In this document: in pieces, positions 34,937-45,960 of the stretch
How the letters are laid out: each line of letters starts with the position of its first letter
Numbering within the stretch: the first letter of the stretch is position 1
Assembly (NCBI RefSeq): GCF_000143415.4
Contig: NW_003314318.1
Coordinates: forward strand, 767,390-831,389
Source: Selaginella moellendorffii
Taxonomy: Eukaryota > Streptophyta > Lycopodiopsida > Selaginellales > Selaginellaceae
DNA length: 64,000 nt
Reading direction: 5' to 3'
Notes under the pieces: model-generated
Databases searched by the model: none
What the model was told of the DNA's origin: nothing
Seen by the model: the letters and a program-made list of their open reading frames with translations, nothing else
Made by a program: the position numbers and the translations under genes

Positions 34937-36515
34937 CTATTTTGTAACGTTCAGCTTCATGGGAACAGGGATGCGGTATGTCTTGGTACCGTCATATATC
35001 TCCGCATCAGTCCTGAAAGCCAGCACACCATCAAAGACACCGTCGATGCGATCCACAGGCTCACGCTCCACACCATTGAGCGACGTGTCCCTCGTCTTGT
35101 AGTGGAACGGGACGGCCAGTTTCGCAGTGCTGATCACAACCTGCACAGTTCCCTGGATGGATAGCAGAGGATGTCAGTTAATCAATCGAGCAAAGGCGCA
35201 CAGGCAGATTCTCATACGTACCGTTTTCCCTGGAGGAATCGTTACTTTGTAAGTCGTCTGATAAGCGACTTCCTCGGACAAAGTGTCGTCCCACTGGTTT
35301 CCAAACTCTTGCTCGGCTCCGATCTGGATCTCGGTGCTCTCGTCGGCAAAGAATGGCACACCGAGCGTCAAAGTCTGCGTGATGCTCTGGGAGAAGGTGA
35401 ACGAGTTGTGGAAGGACCTGGTGTTGCTCACTGTGGTGGTCTTGCTCACGCTGATCTCCATCTCTGCAGGCTCACTGCCCTTGTTCGTGGCAGATCCATA
35501 GGCGACACCGATTGGCTCCTCCTCGCTTGCACTCGCCAGATCTAGCAGGTAAGTCACGTTAAAGATTTGCCTGCTCATCACAGCTTCTTCGACCACGAGG
35601 TGGCTTGACGTTTCCTCGTAGTCGGATGCCTCAGCAAAGATCGCGTTCGGAGCGTTGGTGAAGGACGGGCTTCCACGCTTGCAGTAGAGGCCATTGGCAC
35701 TCTTGAGAGCAACTGTGGTGCTGTTCACTCGGACTGGATCGAACTGGCATTCAGGGTGGTCGGGAGTGTCACCGTCCGGTGTAATCCACTGGTCCGCCTT
35801 CCAGTAATTGTTTGAAGTCCAGGAGGCGGCTTGGTTGGATCGAAGAGCTATCTTGCCGTTCAGGAGATACTCCACCTGGTAAGGGGGCTGCGAATGGAAG
35901 CAAGCAGATGAAAGACGAAAACAGCAGTACCTGGTGGGTGGTAAGACGAACGTCAGCAGATTCTTCTGTGAGCACGAACGGATCCAGTATGACAGGGTAA
36001 TCGACCAAGCACGTGAGGTATTTGGCATTGCTACCTTTGAAACCCACGTACTCGGGCATGTTGACAACGTAGTAGGACGACTCCACCACTTCTACCATGG
36101 CAAAGATCTCATTGGGCTCCTCGAGCAACGCGTGGTACTGGGTGTTGAAGCGCTTGAGGAAGAGACCGTCTTGGACGGAGGAGAGTGCCACCTTTCCTGG
36201 GGCGACCTCGGGTTGGAGCTTGAACCGGTTTGAGGCATCGGTGTCGCTGGGCGGGTTCTTGAGGTCGGCTACCACGGCAGAGGTGGAGGAGTGGCGGCGC
36301 CAGAAGTGCTTGTTGGCGGAGCAAATGACGAAGGAGGCGTTGGAATCATTGGCATTGTAGACCGCCTCATGTGTGGTGTATCGGGTGGTGGTGTCGGACT
36401 CGAATGCAAGGGTGCCATCGGACTTGAGCATGAGGTACTTACCATTGTCGGCTTTGAGAGAGAAGAAGCGGGGAAGCTTGAGCAATGGGGATTCTGGATT
36501 TGGGGTGTGAGCCAT
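34937..36515 (-). CDS. Amaranthin-type lectin fused to an aerolysin-like pore-forming domain
   Basis: Three exons (36515-35931, 35887-35222, 35152-34937) give 488 aa. Two tandem beta-trefoil agglutinin (amaranthin-like) modules fill roughly residues 10-145 and 155-285: FFSLKADNGKYLMLKSDG begins the first and EYVGFKGSNAKYLTC the second. The rest is an aerolysin/natterin-like region: an alternating Ser/Thr-rich strand pair (ISVSKTTTVSNTRS, FTFSQSITQTLTLGVP), then EIQIGAEQEFGNQW, and a beta-rich C-terminus. In other plants such amaranthin-aerolysin fusions are stress-responsive lectins of uncertain activity; pore formation is known for the aerolysin fold but is not shown here. There is no signal peptide, so it is cytosolic. 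A decayed copy lies just downstream. Confidence 0.85.
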
Positions 36516-36804
36516 TGTGAACAGGAGTAACTTGGGCTTAGATTGGGAGAGCTACTGCTATTTAGGGAGGATGATATGATCTCCGCTTAAATGCTCGTAG
36601 TAAGATGGTATGTGTGCCTCAATTATTGCGAGATGACGTAACTTACTGTAGACATAGACAGGTTCGATATAAATAAAGGGAAGTCTTCACAGCTGTGAAT
36701 TTTCTACTAGCTGTTGCTGAAATTGCCACCTTAGCTAGAGCTAGCGGCTGAGGCACATTGAAACACATGGGAGCTTTCGATTAAATTAAGAAAATTAAGT
36801 CCTC

Positions 36805-36970
36805 TTGAGCCTTTCTATCAGCCAAAGGGTTGCCCAAGAACAGGGGTTTCATCTCTTGGGGAATGGCATCAAAGAGCTCTCGAGCTTCATGCGTTTGGCC
36901 ATTTCCTGCAAAGATGGGGAGCATGGTGCATCCAGAGGTAATGGCTGTTAAACCATACCTCCTAGATCAA
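36805..36970 (-). pseudogene. PPR-like gene fragment
   Basis: Minus-strand open text reads NGQTHEARELFDAIPQEM, a clear PPR-motif second helix and loop, and runs to a TAA at about 36807. No other PPR motifs flank it. It could instead be an alternative 3' exon of the phosphatase gene upstream, since a TTTGCAG acceptor precedes it, but a lone PPR remnant is more likely. Confidence 0.4.
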
Positions 36971-36989
36971 AGGGAGCAATACAAATGGC

Positions 36990-37138
36990 TAATAAAGCTT
37001 GTCTAAAATCAATACTAAGAAAAGTATATAAATATTTCACATGAACCAGCTTAAAAAAATACCTCATGAATCAAAGTGACAAATATCCCAAATATCTAAT
37101 AAAGCTTGTCTAAAATCAGTACTAAGAGAAGTATATTT
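36990..37138. repeat. Direct repeat, about 40 bp, spaced about 108 bp
   Basis: AATAAAGCTTGTCTAAAATC followed by A/GTACTAAGAGAAGTATA-like sequence occurs at 36990-37030 and again at 37098-37138 with two or three substitutions. Confidence 0.75.
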
Positions 37139-37247
37139 CACGAAGAGAAAACACAGTTTCAAGGTTCAGCTTCAACAAATACGAAGACCATCAGTACATA
37201 ACATATCAATACCGCCGAAGCTCTGATACATAACACAAGAATAAAAA

Positions 37248-38236
37248 TCAACCCCGGTATCTACAGAGCGACAGAGAGGTAAAAAGGTTATTTGTTTGAG
37301 ACTTACGCCATTCTTGAAGAGATTTCCTTTGGGCTGCATTGAGACGGATCCGTGGGCGGTGTCTCTTGATCAGGCTCTCGCCTTCCTTCCAGTCGCCCAC
37401 CACGCCCAATGCCACCAGCAGCGCGCACGTAACAGCCACACTACGCCCATGACCTGTGCACGAACAACAAGCATCCAAATCGTCTAAGGCCCGCCCCGCC
37501 AGCCAAGATGAAAACTAAAGCACGCTCAATGCGCGCCGATAAAAATCCGAGGAAGAACGAGGGAAAGATCATCAATGCAGAGGAACAAAATGCCAATCGA
37601 AAGAATGCTGAAAGAAGACAATCAAAACATTGCTTTTCAACTAGGCCTAGCTATGGCAAAAGAAGAAAGAAAGAAAAAAGAGTGATGGGGAAGCCTACCT
37701 TTGGCACAGTGGATGAGAATGGGATGGTTCTGGGAGCGCTTGACGAGAGCCCAGCGCACGGCTAGCTCGATGCCCTCCGGCGATGGCGATCTGGTATCCC
37801 AGGCCGGGATGCACACATAGGGAAGCTCCAATCCCACCGTCCTGGGTAGCTCGTTGGTGCAATCCACGACCGCGGGATTGCCCGGAGGGATGTGATCGCG
37901 CTGGAATGGCCACGCGCCCACGAACAATCCATCGCAAATCTCCGTGTAGGTGGCCTCGAGGCCCGCGCGCCGGCGGAATCGGACGTAGAGCCGCGTACCG
38001 GCGAGGTAGGGATAGAAGAGGAGGGAGCTCCAGAGCGGGAAGGAGCCGTGCGAGGATTTGGCGAGAATGCGCGGATTGTTGATCCCCGGGTGGGAGAAGA
38101 GGGCTACAGTGAATCCGATCAGTGAAGTGTGGAGGAGAGGGAGGAGGAAGATCCGATGGCGGATGCTGCCGTGCAATGCCGCCCCCGCCGCGAGGATGAG
38201 AGCCGCGGGAATGCCTACTGCTAGTGAAATTCCCAT
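37248..38236 (-). CDS. Membrane-associated dual-specificity protein phosphatase
   Basis: Two exons (38236-37699 and 37453-37248; 245 bp intron), 247 aa. The N-terminus has hydrophobic segments (LAVGIPAALILAAGAAL; FLLPLLHTSLIGFTVALF), then ITE-type substrate-strand text (GLFVGAWPF; AVVDCTNELP) and the active site LIHCAKGHGRSVAV, a perfect HC(x5)R, split by the intron within the Gly codon. The general-acid Asp is probably in IPAWDTRSP. Plant relatives are poorly studied tyrosine/dual-specificity phosphatases tethered to membranes. The end is uncertain: EWR is followed by a good donor (gtaagt) but also by an open frame to a TGA at 37248. Confidence 0.8.
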
Positions 38237-41200
38237 GAGCCCTAAGAAAAACCCTAAAGCCAGTTATGCTTGGCATATGCTCGCATTTATAATTAACTTT
38301 TAATAATAATCCGTATTTTCAATTTTTGATTCATTAATTTAAATTTCAATTTGTAAGGTTTGTAAATATATACATGTGGCTAGGCATTATAATACTATAG
38401 CATATAAATTATCCATTTGAAACTGAATATAGTCCATTCATTCTTGTATATAAATAGTGGGCTAAACCTTAATTAATATATTTATTCATATATTGCAATT
38501 TATCTTTAAAAGGCAGAGTTTCTTGGCAGTGTTTTACTTAGTGTTTGGGATCGTGTTTTTTATTTTTATTTCTTCATTCTCTTTTAGATTTAGATTTATG
38601 TTAGTTTTTTGTGAAATCTATGACTTTAACTATCACTGTGCTTAGATTTACTCTTTCTTCTGATATTTATTGTATTCTTTTCTTCTATTATACCACACTT
38701 TCATTAATCTAGGAGTATGTCACTTGTTCCCAATATTGCTCCGTTAAATTGAACTTTTGGTGTTGTGGGGTGTAATCATATTAGTGTTGCACTCATTTTT
38801 GATATGTTGCTATCTCCAACTTCTATGGGATGTAATTACATAGTTTATTCTATTCTTGGTGTTTTGCCATCTTCTGTTGATGTGGAGCGTGATATTAATT
38901 GGCAAGCTATGGATAATGCAATTTGGTTCTTGGAGAATATTTGAGGATCAAATTTATATGAGTACGATATTTACAAGCTTGAATGGATTTTGGATTGTGA
39001 TAAGGAGCTTGATTATTATGGAGATAACTTTGGAGATAAGTTGAAGATTTTGTAGGGAAAAAAATTTAAGTTCTTTACCATTTATAATGTTTATAAAGTT
39101 TAAAAAGGAATAGATTAATTTGTAATTTAATCCTTTCTCTTTACCTTCTGTTCTTTCCTAATCTTTTTTTATTTTTTGACTTAAAACATATATTCTTAGT
39201 GTTCCTTCCTTATCTACAATATTTCCTTTTTTTGACATATTGATCATTTTTTACTTTTATGATTCTCATTTTCAATTTAGTGTTGAGCTGAATATTTTTT
39301 ATCCTCTTTATACTAATTTAAATCTTGAGTGTGTGCAGAAAGTTGAGAATCTTATTTCTGTTTCTTTGGCAAAGTCTTTGATTAATTGTGCTGTTAAGTA
39401 TTCCCCTATCTCTAAGGTTAAACTATTTTGGCTAGTATTTTGGGTTGAGTGCATATCCTTGATTATGAGTGTTGTTGAAAGTGTTTGTTTTATTGTTGTT
39501 ATTGAGGGTTTTATGTGTTCTCTTGAGAGTATGGACTTTTCTATTAATTTTCTTATCTTAAATATTAAATTGTGTGTTAATGAGGTTGAGTAGTGTGAAT
39601 TTTTTACTTATTTCGTGTTAGCCAAAGTATTTTATCACAATAAATCCTTTATTCTCCAAACTTTGAACATATTTCTTTCTTTTTTTTTCCTATTTTTACT
39701 TTGACAATTGTTAAAAATTTCTTTTCAAAATTTCTTTATCCACTTTTTCTTTTTCCACAATGTTTCTTCCTCCCTTTTTCATTTTCTCCTTTTTGCCTTG
39801 TCACTTTAAACTTTTTTTTTTTCAAATGAGGGGGTAGAGGGGATGGATGGGAATTTTAACCCCAATGATAGAGTGAAGACGAGTGAATATAATAGTGGAG
39901 CAAAAATAAATAATATAAATTGTGAAGTAAGGATAAACATAATGAGTCAAAATGAAACATCCAACCCTAATATAGTGAAGCTCAATTAATACAATAGTGG
40001 AATGAAACTAAATATAGTGGTAGAATAAGGACAAGTGTAACAAATTCGAATGGAGCTAGTGCCTCAGAATTGTTTTTCCTTTGCACTACATAAGTAATAA
40101 GGTGATACTCATCTTTTCACAAAATTCTAAATTTTCTCCTAATCCCCCTTCTTTATGTTAGATTGGATTTAAAGTTTATTTACACTCTTCATAAGCATAA
40201 ATAGTGAGTAAACTAAGCCTCCAAGTTTCTAACATCCTATAGTATAATAAAATTTATTCATATGACTTTATAAATCCTAAGCTTTAGGTGAATCTCTTAA
40301 TTCAAAATTTCAAAGGAAAACACTGTGGCTTAATGATCTTATATAAGTACCTTAACTCCCCACCTCCATCCCAAAGGGAAGAGATAAAGAGTAATAATTT
40401 TTATGGTACTCAAGTGAAACACCATTCTACTTAAGCTAAAAACACTAGAGTCGATTTTCTTTTTAAGAGTGGGAATTGCTATTAAACTAAATTTTACTAA
40501 TCCCTAGTTCCAATTTAAATTTAGTTAAGAAATATTATTAGAGAGTTTCATCAAGACTAAGTCTTTAGCCTTACTATCTTTACTATATTTTGGAACTCCT
40601 TATACCACTTTTTTATAAGCAATCACTTGTAAAGTCATTGTAAAGTCATTTTTTATTTTATTATCAAAAGATGATATATAGGGTTTAAATATAAAAACTG
40701 ATCTATAGAGGTTTAAATATAAAATGAAAATAGTCCATAAATAAAAATGCATCTTTTTTTGTTTTTAGTTAAGAGATTTTGGATATTTGAGGTTAAATAT
40801 CTTTGTGTTTAAATAATATAAAGCCCTAGGAAGTTTAAATTCAAGAGATTAATCTTGAACCTTAGTCTTATTTAATAAATTTTTTATCATTCTGAGCATA
40901 ATTTCAGTGGATTTATCTACGATATATCAAAAAGTTTATTCTATGCAACTTTATGGGCATTTAAATCATTTACAAGGATGTTGAAAAATGAGTTGTTATT
41001 GAGGGAAATAACTGTTAACTCCAAAACATTCATTTTCATAAAAGCCATCTTGATCTTTTAAACAAATGACATTAAGTTAAAATACATTTGAAAAAGATTA
41101 AATTTAAATTTAGTAATACTTTTTGTTTTATATTACATTCTACACATACACTGTATGAAGAATCTAAAAGCCTTATATAAAAAATTATAGATGTAAATTA

Positions 41201-42048
41201 TGCCTCATTTATTGTGGCAAATCTTAAATATTACATTGTAAAAGAAGGCTTTTAATATAGGAAAATCATTTTTGCAAGTTTATTGTTCTTATAAAGTATT
41301 TTTGTTCTTCTTAAAAAACTTTACAAATTGAAAACTAAAATGAAAGTGAGATTAATAATGATATTTCAAGTGAGTAAAATTCAATATATCATGAGGTAAA
41401 GTGTCTATAAATTTTAAATTCAATTATTTTATTCTTCTTTATTTTTTCAATTTAACTATGAAATCTATCTAATTGTCATAACCATTACCCTACAGCGAAC
41501 TTATCACAAAACTTGGTCTCACAGATGCCAACATACTGTTTATCACAAGCCTGAATAAAATTATGTAAAAGACAAGTTTGAATAGGACTGTGTATAAAGA
41601 GTTTATTAAAACTACTAGCAGCTTCGTTTTTTTCTACATACGCTTGTGGAGCGAAGAAGTCTTCTATTACTCATAGAGAAATAATGACATACAGTAAGCT
41701 AAACAATTTTAACCACACCAAAAATATGTAAATTTAAAGCTTAGAGACATGAGATTTAATCTATACATTTTCTCATTATTATAGCAATTCCTCATCGTAA
41801 CCTCTCCAATGATACTAAGTTTGAAAAGAAATCTAATTTTAGGATGAAGAAAAACAAATTAAAGTGGGAAAATGAATATGCCCATCAAATGTCATCATAT
41901 AATTTACAAAAGTGGACATTAAATAAAATCATGTGTTAACCTGCAAAATAACATCTAAACTAGGTGGGACCAAATGGCCGAGAATATCGGCCACGTGGCA
42001 CAAATGCTCCAAGCTCTCAATAAAGTGAACCAATAATCAAGCTTGGAC
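38237..42048. other. Second AT-rich gene-free island
   Basis: About 3.8 kb of very AT-rich sequence with no recognisable gene. The longest ORF (39240-39593, 117 codons) is Leu/Ile/Val/Phe-rich, as random AT-rich DNA would be, and has no motif that I can name. Part of it (38386-38460) matches the 12 kb island. Composition changes abruptly just before the GRAS gene. Confidence 0.55.
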
Positions 42049-42066
42049 ATGCGACTTTTTCTCATC

Positions 42067-43545
42067 ATGGGTCACGCTGATTTGAGTTCCAAGCTCCAAA
42101 GGGTCCTCCTCCAGCATCAGGTGCGTCTGAAGCCCGTACCTTTTAGCTCTTCCAGGGATTCTCACGAAGCTCTCAAAGTCTACGACGATTCCAGGCTCCA
42201 GTTCATCCAGGAGATGCTCGACCAGGAGGATGAGCCCGAGGATTCTAGCCAGGAGGCCCAGCAGGTTCTTAGCGGATTGCTGGGTGAGCTCACAGCAATC
42301 GTCTCTTCTTACCCATCTTCCTCCTGTTCATCAGATCAAGATGAGCTCCAAACGTCCACTTCTCCGGCTAGTAATCCAGTGCTCGCGAGGAGCGATGGAG
42401 CAGATTTGGAGGGTCTGCTAGTGGCATGTGCTGAAGCAGTGGCCGCCAACGATTCAGCACAAGCGTACGAGCTCGTGGAAGAGCTGACAAGCTTTGCATA
42501 TTCTGGAGAGAGCTCCCTCCATCGAGCAGTGCTCTATTTCACCAATGCCCTCGTCGCAAGGCTGAGAGGATACGGCGCCCAAATGTATAGAATCATGTCC
42601 AAGGAGGTGAGCACCAGGCAGACATTGGCAGTGCAAATGAACCTCCCAGTTCTCCGAGCCACCGAATTTTTTGCGAACCAGACCATCCTCGAGGCTTGCC
42701 GGGGACAGAGGAACCTTAAGCTTCACATAGTTGACTATGGGATCTTCTACGGCTGCCAATGGCCATCGCTCATCGAAGCTCTCTCCCAGCGTGACGAAGG
42801 CCCTCCAAAGAAGATGATGATTACCGGGATCGAGCTTACGAGCATTGCGGAAGCCTCAATGCGTCAAACTGGCGAGGGCTTGATAGCGTACGCAAAGTCG
42901 TGCGGGGTCCCACTGGAGTTCCAGCCCGTGGTAAGCAACACTTGGGAGAAGGCCGAGCCGCGGTACCACCTTTCCTCGGACGAGTTCTTGGTTATCAACT
43001 GTAAGCTGCGAATGAGGCACTTGAGAGAGGATGGTTACATCCTAATGGAGAGCCCCAGGAAGATTTTCTTCAAGAACATTGCTAGGCTCAAGCCAGCATT
43101 GTTCGTGCAGTGTGTGGTTACCACCGACTTAAGCTCCCCGTTTTTCATTCACCGCTTCCGGGAGGCCTGGAGAGATATCCACATCAGAATGGAGCAGATT
43201 GAAGAGACTATGCAAGTGATTGATCCGCCCAAGCTCGAGTATCTCAACAGGTTGATGGAGAAGACCGTCATGAACATGGTGGCCTGCGAGGGAGCCGATC
43301 GGATTGAACGCCTCAGCTCGTACAAAACCTGGAACTATTTGGCAACGAGAGCAGGGTTTGAGAAGCTGCCCATCAGCAATCAAGCGCTGCAAATGGTCAA
43401 GGTTGTGTGGACGAGCCACAAGAAGTTCACGTATGGAATGGATGAGAAGTGGCTGCTTCTGGGCTGGAAAGATGTGACTTTGACGGCGATGAGTGCATGG
43501 CAACCAATGTGTAGTACTTTCCCCTTCATTAAGGAAAAAAATTAA
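42067..43545 (+). CDS. GRAS transcription factor (LISCL/SCL14-like)
   Basis: Intronless, 492 aa from the Met at 42067 (MGHADLSSKLQ); the paralogous fragment at 44094 begins at the same position, so I prefer it to the Met at 42049. The GRAS domain covers the C-terminal about 375 aa: LHR I (DLEGLLVACAEAVAANDS), VHIID-like core LHIVDYGIFYGCQWPSLIEAL, PFYRE-type region (FFIHRFREAWRDI), and SAW motif ending WLLLGWKDVTLTAMSAWQP. The spacing and GIFYGCQWP text place it with the LISCL group, whose members are transcription co-regulators in stress and detoxification. The C-terminal residues after SAWQP extend slightly beyond the usual end. A broken tandem copy follows. Confidence 0.88.
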   Translation: MGHADLSSKLQRVLLQHQVRLKPVPFSSSRDSHEALKVYDDSRLQFIQEMLDQEDEPEDSSQEAQQVLSGLLGELTAIVSSYPSSSCSSDQDELQTSTSPASNPVLARSDGADLEGLLVACAEAVAANDSAQAYELVEELTSFAYSGESSLHRAVLYFTNALVARLRGYGAQMYRIMSKEVSTRQTLAVQMNLPVLRATEFFANQTILEACRGQRNLKLHIVDYGIFYGCQWPSLIEALSQRDEGPPKKMMITGIELTSIAEASMRQTGEGLIAYAKSCGVPLEFQPVVSNTWEKAEPRYHLSSDEFLVINCKLRMRHLREDGYILMESPRKIFFKNIARLKPALFVQCVVTTDLSSPFFIHRFREAWRDIHIRMEQIEETMQVIDPPKLEYLNRLMEKTVMNMVACEGADRIERLSSYKTWNYLATRAGFEKLPISNQALQMVKVVWTSHKKFTYGMDEKWLLLGWKDVTLTAMSAWQPMCSTFPFIKEKN

Positions 43546-44093
43546 GATTAGGTGATCACCTGACAAGAAATACCAAAGCTGGCCGCCTAACAATGGATAA
43601 CAATGCAAGAAGAAACGTGGTGCCCAAGAAAATTTGAAGGTAGAAGAGAGATGTTTTGGACTTCATATAGTACTTAAAATCTGTTTATGAAAGTTTGTTC
43701 ATCTTTTAAAGAGAGTTGAAATACCTTTTCGCAGCATCTGGGGCTGCAGCATGTTTTCCATTTCTTGACGCTCTTGCCAGGGAAGTTCTTGCCAGTTCAT
43801 TAGCTGTTCTAGAGCAAGTTTTGTTCGTCTTTTTTTCAGCTGAATTGAGGCATTCGGGAATTTTCGAGCTACATTCCTGCGGCTCTTTAGCTGACACTTC
43901 CACATTTGCAATTAGGATCTAAAACATATACTAAATGGAAACTGTGAACAAATGAGTTATACACACTGTGCAAGAGAAAATGGAGCCACGATTTGTCAAA
44001 ATGTTTGTGAAAAGTGATTGACAGTTACAGATACTGCGGATTCCGTGCACTCCATCGTGGAAATCAAAACTATGCACCAAGGAAATCAAAATA
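43546..44093. other. Intergenic spacer between GRAS copies
   Basis: It contains a minus-strand ORF of 65-70 codons (43699-43911) in two overlapping frames, low in complexity, with no recognisable family. The rest is non-coding flank. Confidence 0.4.
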
Positions 44094-44975
44094 ATGGGAC
44101 ACGAATATCTGTGCTCCAAGCTCCAGCTGGCGCTCCTCCAGCACCAGGTACGTCTCAAGCCCGTCAATCTATCCTCGCCCAGGGATTCCCATAGAAAAGC
44201 CCTCAAACTCCAGGCTCAAATGCATCCAAGACATCCTCGACCAGGTGGAGAAGAAGCCCCCGATGGAGATTCGGAAGAGATTGTCGCGATGAGCTCGACC
44301 AGCAGTTCCTGGTGCCGCTGGTCGTCGCCCTGGTGGAGCTGCTCGTCCTCCTAGTGATCCACTCACGAGCGATCCGGCACACTTCGAGGGTCTCCACATG
44401 GCTTGTGCACAAGCAGCGGACGCCAAAGATCCGGCATGCAGAAGCATTGACAAGGCTTGCCTCGTCGGGAGAGAGTTCACTCCATCGATCAGCGCTCTAC
44501 TTCACCAATGCACTCGTCGCGAGATTGAGAAGATACGGAGCTCAAATGCATCACATCATGTGCAGGGACGTGAGCTGAGCACCAGGCAGACTCTGGCCGT
44601 ACAAATGAACCTCCCGATCCTTCGAGCCACCGAGTTCTTCGCGAACCAGACCATCCCCGAGGCTTGCCGGGGAGTGTAAGTATCTCCACATAGTTGACTA
44701 TGGGATCCTCTACGGCTACCAGTGGCCATCGCTCATCGAAGCTCTTTCCCGGCGAGCGGAAGGTCCTCCAGAAAAGATGATGATCACTGGGATCGAGTTC
44801 ACCCACACGGCGGAAGCTGTGATGCGTCAAACCGGAGATAGGCTGACAACTTACGCAAACTCTTGTGGGATCCTACTGGAGTTCTAGCCCGTGGCAAGCA
44901 ACACTTGGGAGAAGGCCGAGCCGGGCTACCACCGGACGAGTTCCTGGTGATTCACTTGCGAGAGAGGTCCAAATG
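44094..44975 (+). pseudogene. Broken tandem copy of the GRAS gene
   Basis: It starts ATGGGACACGAATATCTG (MGHEYLCSKLQLALLQHQ), parallel to the intact gene, then shows a frameshift near 44200, an internal TGA after the STRQTL-preceding region (about 44577), a stop after CRGV (about 44679), and a frame-shifted HIVDYGILYGYQWPSLIEAL. An in-frame TAG follows at about 44887 and the sequence then drops off near 44970, losing the PFYRE and SAW parts. It is a 5' two-thirds pseudogene. Confidence 0.85.
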
Positions 44976-45448
44976 CGAGGATTTGCTTGCAAGCACGGGC
45001 TCAAAGCTATGGTAGAACACCAAGATTTTTCCAAGTCTTGCAACAAACAACGTGCGCTAGTCAAGGTCGTTGTGCAACAATAAATCTGTAAAGAAACAAT
45101 TCATAGTTTTTTGAACCCATCTTTGCGTGCTCAAAGAAGAGAAAGAAAATGGTTTGGCTGGAACACACGGCTTTGACGAAGGAAACGCGACCTCACCAAC
45201 CAAATCCTTTAACTGTAGAAAGACCGGAAGCTTTCCTGCCGCAATCGCCTACAATAGCTCCATCTACCAAGACTTGGATTGAGAAAATTTTGATCCCGGT
45301 CCGAGGTATAAAAGGGAAGCCAGAGCAAGTTGAGGCAAGGAAAGCCTAAGTTTCTTCGTCAAGGTGAGCTCTCGATTTGGTTGCTTCGATCCAATTGAAT
45401 GGTTTCGAATCTCCTTGCACAGCAGTCCACATTTCTACCAAGATCCAA
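44976..45448. promoter_or_regulatory. Promoter and 5' UTR of Bet v 1 gene 1, with TATA box
   Basis: A good TATA box (TATAAAA) lies at 45307-45313. A 5' UTR intron starts at gtgagc (about 45365) and ends at ttgcacag (about 45421). The block from about 45150 is closely repeated upstream of the second copy at 48760-49005. Confidence 0.7.
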
Positions 45449-45960
45449 ATGGCCCCTTCCACAGTCACCAAGGAGCTGCCCTGCGCGATCCCTGCTCCAA
45501 AGTTGTGGGCAGCGATCATGGACGCTCACTTGCTCGCCAAGGCCGTCAAGCCCGTGGTGACCAGCGTGGAGGTCGAGGGCGGCGACGGTGTGATTGGAAG
45601 CATTAGAACTGTGAACTTCAATGCTGGTAAGAAAGATCACTGCTATCATTCCCATCTCTCGATCATGTTTGCTTTCGCTTGGCAGAGATCGTTGGATTCC
45701 CTTACGTCAAGGAGAAGCTGACGTCTTTGGATGATTCGAGCATGACCATTGGCACCTCTATGATCGAGGGAGGATACCTTGGCTCGCAGCTCAAATCTCA
45801 TTCCGCCACCATCACCGTCAAGCCCAATGGCCAGGGGAGCGTTATCGTGTGGGTGCTCCAATACGAGCCTTTGGTCGAGAACCCCAACGTTGACGAGATC
45901 GTCGAGGGCTTTGTCAAATCCTTCAAGGCGATCGAGGCCTACCTCCAGTCCACGAACTAG
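45449..45960 (+). CDS. Bet v 1-like (PR-10/MLP-type) protein, copy 1
   Basis: Exons 45449-45626 and 45686-45960 give 150 aa. The start MAPSTVTKELPCAIPAPKLW opens the first strand and helix. DGVIGSIRTVNF corresponds to the Gly-rich turn, which lacks the full GxGGxGxxK P-loop of classical PR-10. The C-terminus ends FVKSFKAIEAYLQSTN, the long helix over the hydrophobic cavity. Such proteins bind small hydrophobic ligands and often respond to stress. The 3' end overlaps the antisense PPR ORF by 38 bp. Strongly similar to copy 2 at 49006. A TATA promoter suggests robust expression. Confidence 0.85.

Larger units (their letters stand above)
36516..37247. other. Intergenic region with repeats and a PPR remnant
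   Basis: It contains the upstream region of the lectin gene, a PPR-like fragment on the minus strand (36805-36970) and a 40 bp direct repeat (36990 and 37098). Otherwise AT-rich with no coding signal. Confidence 0.5.

Noticed and set aside
39240-39593. 117-codon hydrophobic ORF in the AT-rich island
   Set aside because: Composition (Leu, Ile, Val, Phe, Ser) is what AT-rich random sequence yields; no motif or splice context.
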